Source of the DNA: Salegentibacter agarivorans
GTDB lineage: Bacteria > Bacteroidota > Bacteroidia > Flavobacteriales > Flavobacteriaceae
Length of the DNA: 64,000 nt
Direction: 5' to 3'
Assembly (NCBI RefSeq): GCF_900113135.1
Contig: NZ_FOOH01000018.1
Location: forward strand, 1 to 64,000
Part shown: positions 46,744 to 56,981 of the stretch, in pieces
Layout of the letters: every line of letters starts with the position of its first letter
How positions within the stretch are numbered: position 1 is the stretch's first letter
The notes under the pieces: generated by a model
What the model was told of the DNA's origin: nothing
Seen by the model: only the letters and a program-made list of their open reading frames with translations
Database searches by the model: none
Made by a program: the position numbers and the translations under genes

Positions 46744-46771
46744 AACTTATTTTCAATCAAATTATCAATTA

Positions 46772-49212
46772 ATGCCTGCAAAAATCCGGTTAATTTTAAT
46801 ATTCCTCATTTTTACTCAACAAATTTCGGCTCAAATTGAGAGTCTTCCGCGTAAAAATTATACGGCAACAAAAATTCAGGAATCTCCGGTAATTGACGGA
46901 ATCTTAGACGATAAAGCCTGGAATAACCTTACCAACGCTAAGAACTTTGTGATGTATTATCCTGGTGATGGTAATCTTATTCCCCAAAGTCATAATACCG
47001 AAGTGAAAGTAGTTTATACCAATGAGGCGCTGTATATCGCCGCATATTTATATGAAAATAGACCGGAAAAGATTGTAAAACAGTATACCCAACGGGATAA
47101 TTTGGAGCAAAGCGATTATTTTCAAATAGATATTAATACCTATGACGATGGTGAAAATCAAATAAGGTTTGCCGTTACCGCTGCGGGTACCAGAGCCGAT
47201 GCTAAAATAACCGGAAATAACGAGGATTTCGGGTTTAATATAGTTTGGGAAGCAGAAGTTTCTCAAGATGAAAGTGGATGGTATGCCGAAGTTCGCATTC
47301 CTTACGCTGCCTTGCGTTTTTCCTGAAAAACAGGAACAGGAATGGGGAATTCAGTTTTTAAGGCAAATTTCGCACAGAAATGAAAGTTACACCTGGAATT
47401 ATGTAGATAAAGCTGTGGGTTTAATGAGTCAACAAACCGGTTTGCTTACAGGTATTAAAAATATTGAACCTCCTACCCGACTGAGTTTTTATCCATATAC
47501 TTCGGCTGAAATAGACATATTTGATGGTCAAACTGAAACTAATTTTAATGCCGGCCTGGATGTAAAATATGGAATTAGCAAAGCCTTTACTTTAGATATG
47601 ACTTTAGTGCCAGATTTTGGCCAGGTTGCATATGATGATGTAGAATTAAATTTAGGCCCGTTTGAACAAATCTTTGGGGAAAACCGCGCATTCTTTACCG
47701 AAGGAACAGAACTTTTTACAAAAGGAGATCTTTTTTATTCGCGCCGAGTAGGAAATACTCCCATTGGTTTTAATAGCGCCCAGCGGGAAAAACTCGATAA
47801 TGAAGAAATTCTTGAAAATCCTGAAAGAACCGATCTTATTAATGCTTTAAAGATTTCTGGAAGAACCGAGAGAGGCCTGGGCGTAGGTTTTTTTAATGCT
47901 GTTACCGCTGAAACTAAAGCGATTTTTAGGGACATTCTCACCGGCAATCGCAGCGAAAAAATTACAGAACCACTGGCCAATTATAATATCCTGGTGCTTG
48001 ACCAACGTTTTAATAAAAATTCTTCTATTAGTTTAATTAATACTAATGTTACCAGGGAAGGGAATTTTAGGGATGCCAATGTTACCGGATTTCTATTTGA
48101 TATTTTTAATAAAGCTAACTCCTTTAATTTTGTAGGAGAAGCAAAAATGAGCAATGTGAATTTACCGGGCCAAAATGAAACGGGCTTCGCTTCTTTATTT
48201 TCAATAAACAGAACCAAAAGAAATCTTAGGTATGGAGTTTCTCACGAATTCGCTAACGAAACTTATGATATTAATGATCTTGGAATAAGTTTTACAAACA
48301 ATTACAACAATTTTTATCTGAATACTTCTTATCAAACTTTTGAACCCACCGGCATTTTTAATCAATATAACATAGAGTTATATGCAAATCACCAACGGCG
48401 TTACCGTCCCGATGTGAATGTGGCAAGCGGCGGCGGTCTAAGCATTTTTTGCTATGACCCGAGATCGATTTGCCTTTGGAGGTTTTGCTGAAGTAAATTC
48501 AGCTTTTAAAGACTTTTTTGAACCAAGCAGGGAGAATACTTTTATCACCTATCAACCAAATATTGCGGCAAACGGCTGGATATCTTCAGATTATAGAAAA
48601 AAGTTAGCTGTAGATGTTCGAAGCACCTACCAAACTTTTAGTAAAAGTTCCCGGGAAAGTTTTAATTTTATTTTTGAGCCCAGAATACGTATAAACAATA
48701 AGTTTTTAGTGATTTATGGTTTTGAATACGATAACGAAATAAATCGTCCCAGCTTTGTAGGCCTTCAACCGCGAGATGTTATTTTTGGAAACAGGGATAT
48801 GAAAAGTTTTGAAAATTCGCTTCAGGCAAATTATAATTTCACCAAGAAACAGGGTTTAAATTTAAGTTTTAGAAATTTTTGGTCGTTGGCGCAGTTTCAA
48901 GATGGAAGCTTTTCAAAATTAAACGAAGATGGAAGTTTAACTTCAATAAATTACAACAGGGAAGAAAATTATAATCCCGATGCTAATTTTAATATCTGGA
49001 ACCTGGATCTAAGCTACCGCTGGCAGTTTGCTCCCGGCAGTGAAGCTATTTTACTCTATAGAAATTCTATTTTTAACCAGGATGAATTAAGTTATCTAGA
49101 TTTTCAGCAAAGTTTGGATAATTTATTCAACAGGCCGGCACGACATAATTTTAGCCTACGAATAGTGTATTATATAGACTACAACCGGGTAAAAAACATA
49201 TTCAATTCTTAG
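46772..49212 (+). pseudogene. DUF5916 / CBM9-like outer-membrane protein, two frameshifts
   Basis: Three overlapping frames (46772-47326, from about 47268 to 48491, from about 48454 to 49212) join into one protein of about 810 residues. Signal peptide to ISAQ, a CBM9-like domain (VIDGILDDKAWNNL to EVRIPYAALRF), then a DUF5916 beta-barrel ending YIDYNRVKN. The joins are at T-runs: removing one T from 47317-47321 restores ALRFPEKQEQEWG, and removing one from 48445-48450 restores LSIFAMTRDRFAFGG. Either the gene is dead or phase-variable, or the sequence has two homopolymer errors. A good promoter precedes it. Confidence 0.85.
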
Positions 49213-49329
49213 CTTGGGGGTTTTGCTGAATTTGGCTAATTTTCACGAGCCTAATAAATCTCTCTAACCAGGTGAAAAGACGTTATCAGTAATAAATTAA
49301 TTTCCGGGGAAAGTCCTGGAGCTCTTAAA

Positions 49330-49347
49330 TCTCGATTATCTAGCGAA
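49330..49347 (+). repeat. Copy of the TCTCGATTATCGAG dispersed motif
   Basis: TCTCGATTATCTAGCGAA, preceded by GAGCTCTTAAA much as at 39277, placed directly before the LolD-like gene start at 49350. Confidence 0.45.
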
Positions 49348-49349
49348 CA

Positions 49350-50024
49350 ATGATAATAGCCAAAAATATTCATAAATACTACGGAGACCTGCACGTACTA
49401 AAAGGGCTCGACCTTCATATTAAAAAAAGCGAAATTGTTTCTATTGTGGGGGCTTCGGGAGCGGGTAAAACCACTTTACTTCAAATTTTGGGAACGCTGG
49501 ATAAACCAGAAAAAAACAAAGATTCTACGCTTCAGATTAATAATACAGATATTTATAAACTTTCGTCCCGGGATTTATCTAAATTCAGGAATAAGAATAT
49601 TGGGTTTATCTTTCAGTTTCACCAATTATTGCCTGAATTTACTGCCCTGGAGAATATTTGTATTCCGGCATTTATTAATAATACGCCAAAAGAAAAGGCC
49701 GAAGAACGCGCAAAAGAACTTTTAGGGTTTTTAGGCCTTAAAAACCGGGCACATCATAAACCCGCTGAACTTAGTGGCGGCGAGCAACAACGCATTGCGG
49801 TTGCAAGGTCTCTAATTAATAATCCCGCAGTGATTTTTGCCGATGAACCCTCGGGAAATTTAGATACCGAATCTGCCGAAAACCTTCACAAATTATTCTT
49901 TAAACTTAGGGACGAGTTTCAGCAAACTTTTGTAATTGTAACCCATAACGAGGAACTCGCCGATATGGCCGACCGGAAAATCACTATGCAGGACGGAAAA
50001 ATTATTGACAAAAAGGAAATTTAA
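49350..50024 (+). CDS. ABC transporter ATP-binding protein, LolD-like
   Basis: 224 residues. Walker [10 protein letters not shown] (about residue 35), Q-loop [15 protein letters not shown], signature [15 protein letters not shown], Walker [13 protein letters not shown] and the H-loop VTHNEE. The length and the [10 protein letters not shown] region fit the MacB/LolD/FtsE group that works with FtsX-like permeases. No permease gene is next to it here. The gene for a TIGR02757 protein starts 5 bases later. Confidence 0.9.
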   Translation: MIIAKNIHKYYGDLHVLKGLDLHIKKSEIVSIVGASGAGKTTLLQILGTLDKPEKNKDSTLQINNTDIYKLSSRDLSKFRNKNIGFIFQFHQLLPEFTALENICIPAFINNTPKEKAEERAKELLGFLGLKNRAHHKPAELSGGEQQRIAVARSLINNPAVIFADEPSGNLDTESAENLHKLFFKLRDEFQQTFVIVTHNEELADMADRKITMQDGKIIDKKEI

Positions 50025-50029
50025 GCAGT

Positions 50030-50794
50030 TTGAAAAAAAGTGAACTCAAATCTTTTCTCGATTTTAAAGTCGAACAATACAATACGCCAGAATTTATAGA
50101 ATCAGATCCTATTCAAATTCCGCATCAATTCAGTAAAAAGGAGGATATTGAAATTGCCGGTTTTCTTACCGCTACAATTGCCTGGGGAAACCGAAAAAGT
50201 ATTCTCAAGAACGCAAATCGCTTAATGGAAATGCTGGACCGCAGTCCGCACGATTTCATTATTAATCATTCTGAAAGCGATTTAGAAAGCTTAACGGGAT
50301 TTGTTCACCGCACTTTTAATGATATTGATCTTATTTATTTTATTTCATCATTAAAAAATATCTACTTAAACCACGGTGGTATTGAAACTGTTTTTACACA
50401 ATATGCTGAAAAAGATTCCCTTCAACCCGCTATTCACGAATTCAAGAAAATATTTTTTGAAATCTCGCATCCTCCACGAACCCAAAAACATGTAAGTGAT
50501 CCGCTGAAGAATTCGGCTGCAAAACGAATAAATATGTACCTGCGGTGGATGGTGAGAAAAGACCAGGCCGGGGTAGATTTTGGCCTTTGGAACAACCTTA
50601 ATGCTTCGCAATTAAGTTGCCCTTTAGATGTACATTCTGGAAATGTAGCCAGGAAATTAAAACTCTTGAAACGCAAAACGAGTGATGCCAAAGCTTTAAA
50701 TGAATTGGATAAAGCGTTACGAAAGTTAGATGCAATAGATCCCGTTAAATACGACTTTGCATTATTTGGATTAGGAGTCTTTGAAAAGTATTAG
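50030..50794 (+). CDS. TIGR02757 family protein
   Basis: 254 residues starting at TTG, 5 bases after the ABC gene. FLTATIAWGNRKSILKNANRLMEML and MYLRWMVRKDQAGVDFGLW, and the Asp/Lys-rich LDKALRKLDAIDPVKYDFALFGLG end identify TIGR02757. The helical layout recalls helix-hairpin-helix DNA glycosylases, and a nucleic-acid role is often assumed; there is no direct evidence here. Confidence 0.88.
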   Translation: MKKSELKSFLDFKVEQYNTPEFIESDPIQIPHQFSKKEDIEIAGFLTATIAWGNRKSILKNANRLMEMLDRSPHDFIINHSESDLESLTGFVHRTFNDIDLIYFISSLKNIYLNHGGIETVFTQYAEKDSLQPAIHEFKKIFFEISHPPRTQKHVSDPLKNSAAKRINMYLRWMVRKDQAGVDFGLWNNLNASQLSCPLDVHSGNVARKLKLLKRKTSDAKALNELDKALRKLDAIDPVKYDFALFGLGVFEKY

Positions 50795-50855
50795 CAAAAG
50801 TTTAACAGGTTACACTTAATTTTGTTAAATTTGTTTTAATGCAATCTTCAAATAT

Positions 50856-52067
50856 ATGTTAAGTCCTGCTATTCCAGATAACGAAAGCCAACGATTAAAA
50901 GCGCTTGAGGACGCCAACATTTTATACAGTCCCACCGAAGAGGAATTTGATAATATCACTCAACTTGCGTCTTTTATTTGCCAAACACCAATTTCCTTAA
51001 TTTCCCTTGTAGGGGAACACGAGCAGTGGTTTAAATCTAAATATGGTACAGATATGTGCACCTCAGAACGGGATATTTCGTTTTGTAGTCACGCCATTCT
51101 GGAACCGGAGAAACTAATGGAAATTGAAGATACCCGCTTAGACGGGCGGTTTTTAGATAATCCTTTTGTACTTGCCGATAATGATCCTATAATTTATTAT
51201 GCCGGTATGCCTCTAAAAAACTATGATGATATGGTTTTGGGCACTCTTTGTGTAATTGATACAAAACCGAATAAACTAAGCCAGGAACAAAAAAAGGCAT
51301 TAAAATCATTGGCGAAACAGGTAGAAATTCTATTGGAATTGAAACGTAAAAACGATTACCTGGAGAATATTAAAAAGCAATTAAACGAGCATAATGCAAT
51401 GCTCAAGGATTTTGCCGGGGTGGTTTCACACGATATGAAAATGCCCCTGGCCAATATGATTATCTCTGCAGATATTTTAAAAGCAAAATTTGGTAGTAAA
51501 CTTGGAGAAGAAGGTTTAGATTATTTAAAAAACCTAAAACAAGCCGGATTAAAGCTTAGCAGCTACATAAATGGCATTTTAGATCATTATGAGAGTGATA
51601 ATATTGCCGCTTCAAACAGCGAAGAATTTGATGTGCACCAACTGCTGGAAGAAATTATAGACCTTTTAACTATTACAGAAGATTGCGTAATTAACCTTCC
51701 AGAAGATAATAGCATTATTAGTTCTAACCGTGCAGCCCTGGAACAAATCTTTTTAAATTTATTAGGGAACAGCCTTAAATACAACGATAAACCCAAGATT
51801 GTTATTGATATTGAATTCTCTCAAAACCCCGATTTTTATTACTTCAGCATACAGGATAACGGGATAGGTATTCCAAAAGAGAAAGAAGATGATATTTTTA
51901 AACTTTTTACCACCGTTGCCAAAAGTGATCGCTCTGGAAATAAGGGCAATGGTATTGGGCTTTCTACAGTAAAAAGATTGGTGGGTAATTTAGGAGGGAA
52001 TTTAAAAGTGACTTCGGAAATGGGAAAAGGTACCAGATTTGATTTTTCTATTAGCCGAAAAGCTTAA
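50856..52067 (+). CDS. GAF-domain sensor histidine kinase (first of a tandem pair)
   Basis: 403 residues. The GAF domain covers about 25-165 (ICQTPISLISLVGEHEQWFKS, DISFCSHAI, AGMPLKNYDDMVLGTLCVID). A short coiled coil leads to the HisKA box at about 190 (FAGVVSHDMKMPLANMI) and the ATPase domain (NSLKYNDKP, DNGIGIP, GNGIGLSTVKRL). No membrane span, so cytosolic sensing. There is no receiver domain and no nearby response regulator. A paralogue lies 66 bases downstream. Confidence 0.93.
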   Translation: MLSPAIPDNESQRLKALEDANILYSPTEEEFDNITQLASFICQTPISLISLVGEHEQWFKSKYGTDMCTSERDISFCSHAILEPEKLMEIEDTRLDGRFLDNPFVLADNDPIIYYAGMPLKNYDDMVLGTLCVIDTKPNKLSQEQKKALKSLAKQVEILLELKRKNDYLENIKKQLNEHNAMLKDFAGVVSHDMKMPLANMIISADILKAKFGSKLGEEGLDYLKNLKQAGLKLSSYINGILDHYESDNIAASNSEEFDVHQLLEEIIDLLTITEDCVINLPEDNSIISSNRAALEQIFLNLLGNSLKYNDKPKIVIDIEFSQNPDFYYFSIQDNGIGIPKEKEDDIFKLFTTVAKSDRSGNKGNGIGLSTVKRLVGNLGGNLKVTSEMGKGTRFDFSISRKA

Positions 52068-52133
52068 ATAGCAAGCTTTTTCATCAAAAATCGAAGATTT
52101 TTTTATATATTATTGTATTAATTGCAAAAAAGT

Positions 52134-53336
52134 ATGCAACAAAAAAAATTTTCTTCAAATGAGAGATTACGTCGGGCAGCGCTTGCTGAATATGCAATTT
52201 TTAAATCGGGAGAAGACAAGGACTACGATCAGCTTACTTTTTTAGCGGCAAAGATTTGCCAGGTTCCAGTAGCAAAAATTAGTATTATTGGTAAAAATAA
52301 TATCTGGTATAAATCGGCTTACGGTACTCAACTGGCCGAACTTCCCCGGGAAAATGCTTTATGCGAGCATTCCATTCACACAAGCGAAGAAATCTTTATA
52401 ATTAATAGCGGCGAGCATCCAGGGTTATTTGAAAATGCCAGGAATATTTACGATCGTGAGTATCATTTTTATGCAGGGGTGCCACTTTTAAATGCAAATG
52501 GCCACGCAATAGCCGTTTTCTGCATTTTTGATACACGAATTAGGGAGTTAGATGAAGATCAGAAAAAATCTTTACTGGCTTTAGCGAACCAAAGTATGAA
52601 CCTCTTTGAATCGCGAAAACATAAAAACAAACTTCAACACGTACAGCGAAAGTTGAAGCAAAAATATAAGGAACTGGAAAAATTTGCCAGCCTGGTTTCT
52701 CACGATATTAAATCGCCTCTCGCCAATATTATTTCCTTAACCGAATTGCTTAAAGACGAAAACAAGGAAAAACTTGATAAACAAAGCAGGCAGTATCTCG
52801 ATTTTTTAGTAGAATCGTCTTATTCCCTTCGCAATTATGTAGATGGAATTTTAAGTTTTTATCGCAGCGATCATGTTTTAGAAAAAGATTATGAAGATGT
52901 GCACCTCCCTACCCTTTTAAAGCGAATTACAGATCTTTATAAACTGGAAGAAAATGTAGAAATCACCTACCCCAATAAAGGTCATCTTAAAAATATAAAC
53001 AAAGCTGCGCTTAGCCAGGTTTTTATGAATCTAATAAGCAACGCTTTAAAATATAATACTTCAGAAGTTAGAAAAGTGGATATTAATTTCAAAACTACTT
53101 CAACTTATTATTGTTTTGAAGTTAGCGATAATGGCATTGGAATTTCTGCTACCGATAAGGAAAAGATCTTTCAGCTTTTTGCTACTTTAGATGCCAAAGA
53201 CAGGTACGGCAATCCCGGTAGCGGCATAGGCCTTGCCACGGTTAAAAAACATATAGAACAAATGAATGGCAGTATTGAAGTGATTTCTGAAAAAGGTAAA
53301 GGCTGTACTTTTAAATTCAAAATTAAACGGCCTTAG
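52134..53336 (+). CDS. GAF-domain sensor histidine kinase (second of a tandem pair)
   Basis: 400 residues from the ATG at 52134 (a TTG four codons earlier is possible). Same architecture as its neighbour: GAF (ICQVPVAKISIIGKNNIWYKS, ALCEHSI, AGVPLLNANGHAIAVFCIFD), HisKA (FASLVSHDIKSPLANIISL) and ATPase (NALKYNTSE, DNGIGIS, GSGIGLATVKKH). Overall similarity and order point to tandem duplication followed by divergence of the sensor part. Output partner unknown. Confidence 0.93.
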   Translation: MQQKKFSSNERLRRAALAEYAIFKSGEDKDYDQLTFLAAKICQVPVAKISIIGKNNIWYKSAYGTQLAELPRENALCEHSIHTSEEIFIINSGEHPGLFENARNIYDREYHFYAGVPLLNANGHAIAVFCIFDTRIRELDEDQKKSLLALANQSMNLFESRKHKNKLQHVQRKLKQKYKELEKFASLVSHDIKSPLANIISLTELLKDENKEKLDKQSRQYLDFLVESSYSLRNYVDGILSFYRSDHVLEKDYEDVHLPTLLKRITDLYKLEENVEITYPNKGHLKNINKAALSQVFMNLISNALKYNTSEVRKVDINFKTTSTYYCFEVSDNGIGISATDKEKIFQLFATLDAKDRYGNPGSGIGLATVKKHIEQMNGSIEVISEKGKGCTFKFKIKRP

Positions 53337-53379
53337 CTTAAATTCCATTTCATATATTTGAAAAACTTTTTAAAGCTTT

Positions 53380-55305
53380 ATGGAATTTAAACAGCCGGAA
53401 TTACTTTATGCCCTGTTTTTACTACTCATACCGCTGGCTGTTCACTTATTTCAACTACGCCGCTTTCAAAAAGAAGATTTTACCAATGTAAAATTTCTAA
53501 AAAAAGTAATTCGCCAAACCCGTAAGAGCTCTCGCTTAAAAAAATGGTTGGTACTGGCTACAAGAATGCTTATGCTCACCGCTTTAATTTTAGCGTTTGC
53601 TCAACCCTATTTTCCTGCTAAAAACCCTGAAGCAACCCAAAGTGCTCAGCTTATTTTTCTAGATAATTCTTACAGTATGCAAGCCACCGGCAGAAATGGC
53701 GAACTACTGGCCGCCACCATTCAGGATTTGATTAAAAATCTTCCTGAAGATAAAGAAATAAGCCTGTTTACCCATACTAACGAGTTTAAAAACCTTACTG
53801 CGGAAGAATTAATCACCGAACTTCAAAACATCGATTTTGCAGAAAATTCATCCGAATTTAATACGCTGAATTTAAGAGCTCAACAACTTCTGAAAAGTTC
53901 TACCGGAGACAAAAATGTCATTTTTATTTCTGATTTTCAGCAAAATTTGAAGCCTGAAGACTTATCATATAAGTCCAATATAAATTACCATTTAATTCCT
54001 GCAATTCCCGAAAATACTCAGAATATCAGTATAGACTCTGTATCTATAAGCAATCGCGAAGCTTCTGAAATTAGCTTAAAGGTCTTATTAAGCAGTTCTG
54101 TGGAAATTTTAGAACCTGTAAGTGTTTCGGTTTATAACGGGGAAGAACTTTTTGCAAAAACTGCCGTAAATTTTAAGGAAAATCAAACAACGGAAACCAA
54201 TTTTAAAATAAATGAAGAAGAAATTTCTAAAGGAAGAATAAGTATTGAAGACGCCTCTTTGAATTACGATAATTCGATGTTTTTTAGCTTAAATAAGCTT
54301 GAACCAGCCAATGTAGTGGTTATAAGTCAGAATACAGATGCCAGTTTTCTTAGCCGCATCCTTACTCCTCCTGAATTTAATACTGAAATCTTTGAAATAG
54401 ATCAACTTGATTTTAATACTTTAAACTCCGCAGATTTGGTGGTGCTAAATGAGCTAGAAACTATCTCGAGCGCTTTAGAATCTAACCTTTTAAACCTTCA
54501 AAAGAATGGGGTTCCACTGGTAATTGTTCCTGCAGAAAACTTAGATATAAATTCCTACAATAACTTTCTTAGTCGAATAAATGCACCAGGAATTTCTGAA
54601 TTAAAAACCCCGGAAACTTTAATAACCGATCTTGCTTTTGATCATCCTTTGCTTACCGGAGTTTTTGAAGAAAGAATTAAGAATTTTGATTATCCTAAGG
54701 TGCAGACTTATTATAATTTGAACGGAGGAAATAAAGTGATTTCATTTCAAAATAATTCAGGCTTTTTACTGGAAAGTAATGGAGTATTTCTTTTTTCCGC
54801 AGCCTTAAATTCCGAAAATTCAAACTTTAGAAATTCTCCATTAATTGTTCCTGTTTTTTATAATATAGGTCTTAGTGCTTTAAAAACGCCAAATTTATAC
54901 TACGAAACGGGGCAAGAGAATGAGATCAATATTCCGCTTCAAACGCAGCAAGACGAGGTTGTTCATATTGTTTCAGATACCGAAGATTTTATTCCGCAGC
55001 AACGAGCCCTGGGCGATAATCTGGAGATTTTAACTTCCGGCCTCGATATAGCTTCAGGAAATTATTCGCTGGTATACAAAAACGAAAACCAGGGTTATAT
55101 AAGTTTTAACTCGCCAAGGACCGAAAGTGAATTGGAATATAATATTCCCCAGGAAGCAGAAAATGTAAAAATACATTCCAACATAGCATCTTATTTTAAT
55201 GAAATAAATGCGGCGGGGCAAAGCAACGAGCTTTGGAAATGCTTTGTTATTTTTGCACTTATATTTTTAACCGCGGAGATGTTTCTTTTAAAATATTTAA
55301 AATAA
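53380..55305 (+). CDS. BatA-like membrane protein with VWA-type domain
   Basis: 641 residues. The N-terminal BatA/aerotolerance region holds two spans (YALFLLLIPLAVHLF; WLVLATRMLMLTALILAFA) with the RRF motif between them. A von Willebrand A-like domain follows (LIFLDNSYSMQATG with the metal-site DxSxS, VIFISDF). Then come beta-rich extracellular or periplasmic parts and a last span at the C-terminus (CFVIFALIFLTAEMFLL). It probably scaffolds envelope complexes; the exact function is unknown. A TATATTTG box at 53353-53360 precedes the start. The pseudo-dihydroorotase gene follows after 54 bases. Confidence 0.87.
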   Translation: MEFKQPELLYALFLLLIPLAVHLFQLRRFQKEDFTNVKFLKKVIRQTRKSSRLKKWLVLATRMLMLTALILAFAQPYFPAKNPEATQSAQLIFLDNSYSMQATGRNGELLAATIQDLIKNLPEDKEISLFTHTNEFKNLTAEELITELQNIDFAENSSEFNTLNLRAQQLLKSSTGDKNVIFISDFQQNLKPEDLSYKSNINYHLIPAIPENTQNISIDSVSISNREASEISLKVLLSSSVEILEPVSVSVYNGEELFAKTAVNFKENQTTETNFKINEEEISKGRISIEDASLNYDNSMFFSLNKLEPANVVVISQNTDASFLSRILTPPEFNTEIFEIDQLDFNTLNSADLVVLNELETISSALESNLLNLQKNGVPLVIVPAENLDINSYNNFLSRINAPGISELKTPETLITDLAFDHPLLTGVFEERIKNFDYPKVQTYYNLNGGNKVISFQNNSGFLLESNGVFLFSAALNSENSNFRNSPLIVPVFYNIGLSALKTPNLYYETGQENEINIPLQTQQDEVVHIVSDTEDFIPQQRALGDNLEILTSGLDIASGNYSLVYKNENQGYISFNSPRTESELEYNIPQEAENVKIHSNIASYFNEINAAGQSNELWKCFVIFALIFLTAEMFLLKYLK

Positions 55306-55359
55306 TCGCATTATTACTGAATCGGGATTAGCAACAGATTTGGATAAAAACATAACTAA

Positions 55360-56610
55360 ATGAAACTACTTTTAAAATCGGCAACAATAATAGATAAACA
55401 CTCAGCTTACCATAAAAAAAAGCTGGATATTCTAATAGAGAATGGGATTATAATAAAAATAGGAAATGATATTTCTACCAAAGCCGATAAAGTGATTTCT
55501 GAAGAAAATCTTCACGTTTCCCGGGGCTGGTTTGATAGTAGTGTGAGTTTTGGAGAACCCGGTTTTGAAGAGCGGGAAACAATTGCCAACGGCCTTGATA
55601 CAGCAGCAAAAAGCGGATTTACCAATATTGCATTAAACCCTAATACGTATCCGGTTCTTGACAATAACGGCGCAATTACTTCGGTAAAATCAAAGGCAGC
55701 ACATCACCCGGTTAAAATGTTTCCTACAGGAGCTTTAACCATTAAAAGTGAAGGCGTAGATCTAGCCGAACTTTATGATATGAAACAGGGAGGCGCCATA
55801 GCTTTTGGAGATTATAAACGTGCTGTAAAAAATCCAAATTTGCTGAAAATCGCGCTTCAATATGCTCAAAATTTTAACGGATTAGTGCAATCTTTTCCGC
55901 AGGAAGATCGTATTGCCGGTAAAGGAATGGTAAACGAAGAACAAAGCAGTACCTCGTTAGGATTAAAAGGAATTCCCAACCTAGCCGAAGAATTGCAAAT
56001 TACGCGAGACCTATATCTTCTGGAATACACCGGTGGGAAGTTGCATATTCCTACAATTTCTACTAAAAAATCGGTTTCCTTAATAAATGAAGCTAAAAAG
56101 AAAGGCCTGGATGTTAGCTGTAGTGTAGCTATTCATAATCTAATATTTACCGATGAACTACTGCAGGACTTTGATACCAATGCTAAGGTTTTGCCTCCGC
56201 TTAGAACTAAAGAAGATATAAAAGCGCTCATAAAAGGCTTAAAGGACGGAACTATAGATATGATTACCAGCGATCATACTCCTATTGATACCGAGCATAA
56301 AAAAGTAGAATTTGATAATGCTTTATATGGAAGTATTGGTTTGGAATCTGCTTTTGGAGCATTAAGCACAATTTTTTCTACCGAAGAAGTTATAGAAATA
56401 CTTTCTAAAGGAAAACAAAGATTTGGGTTGGAAGACATAGAAATTAAAGAAGGAAATCCTGCAGATCTTAGTCTTTTTATCCCAAATGAAAAATATGAAT
56501 TTAACGAAGCCCATATTTTTTCGACTTCAACAAACAGTATTTTTAAAGGGCATCAAATAAAAGGAAAAGCTTTGGGAATAATTACCAAAGCGGGAGATTT
56601 TGGTTTATAG
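55360..56610 (+). CDS. Dihydroorotase homologue lacking the metal ligands
   Basis: 416 residues of the amidohydrolase fold, clearly dihydroorotase-like (FGEPGFEERETIANGL, LNPNTYPVLDN, TSDHTPID). The HxH ligand pair of active enzymes is replaced by S61-V-S63 (DSSVSFGEPG), the next His region reads LVQSFPQED, and the HVST ligand is PTIST. The last Asp is kept. It should therefore not bind the zinc pair. Such pseudo-dihydroorotases act as structural partners of aspartate carbamoyltransferase in some bacteria. It sits behind the BatA-like gene, not with other pyr genes. Confidence 0.88.
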   Translation: MKLLLKSATIIDKHSAYHKKKLDILIENGIIIKIGNDISTKADKVISEENLHVSRGWFDSSVSFGEPGFEERETIANGLDTAAKSGFTNIALNPNTYPVLDNNGAITSVKSKAAHHPVKMFPTGALTIKSEGVDLAELYDMKQGGAIAFGDYKRAVKNPNLLKIALQYAQNFNGLVQSFPQEDRIAGKGMVNEEQSSTSLGLKGIPNLAEELQITRDLYLLEYTGGKLHIPTISTKKSVSLINEAKKKGLDVSCSVAIHNLIFTDELLQDFDTNAKVLPPLRTKEDIKALIKGLKDGTIDMITSDHTPIDTEHKKVEFDNALYGSIGLESAFGALSTIFSTEEVIEILSKGKQRFGLEDIEIKEGNPADLSLFIPNEKYEFNEAHIFSTSTNSIFKGHQIKGKALGIITKAGDFGL

Positions 56611-56654
56611 ATTTCACTATAAATTTAATACCTTTACAACCTAGAAAACCAGCT

Positions 56655-56981
56655 ATGAAAACAGTGGCCGAAGAAGGAAAAACCCCAGCTATAGTTGCCT
56701 ATCTCACGATTATTGGCACCATTATAGCCTATTTTATGAACAACGAAAATAAAAATCCGTTTGCTTCATTTCATATTAGGCAAGCTTTTGGCATCCACGT
56801 CACTTTCTATGTTTTAGGAGTGTTAGTAGGATTATTTGACAGCTGGTTAATTTCATCTGCCTTTTATATTTTTATTGCGGTTTTGGGTATTTATGGCCTG
56901 GTAACAGCAATTCAGGGCGAACAAAAAGAAGTGCCAATTTTAGGCGCATATTTTCAAAAATGGTTTAGTACAATAAATTAA
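56655..56981 (+). CDS. DUF4870-like membrane protein
   Basis: 108 residues. AIVAYLTIIGTIIAYFMNNENKNPFASFHIRQAFGIH is the typical DUF4870 start, with the FHIRQA motif between spans one and two. Two more hydrophobic segments follow. Function unknown. The carboxylesterase gene starts at the base after its stop, so the two are co-translated. Confidence 0.85.
   Translation: MKTVAEEGKTPAIVAYLTIIGTIIAYFMNNENKNPFASFHIRQAFGIHVTFYVLGVLVGLFDSWLISSAFYIFIAVLGIYGLVTAIQGEQKEVPILGAYFQKWFSTIN

Noticed and set aside
46772-49212. Three separate genes
   Set aside because: Each piece lacks the ends of the family, and single-T corrections join them exactly.
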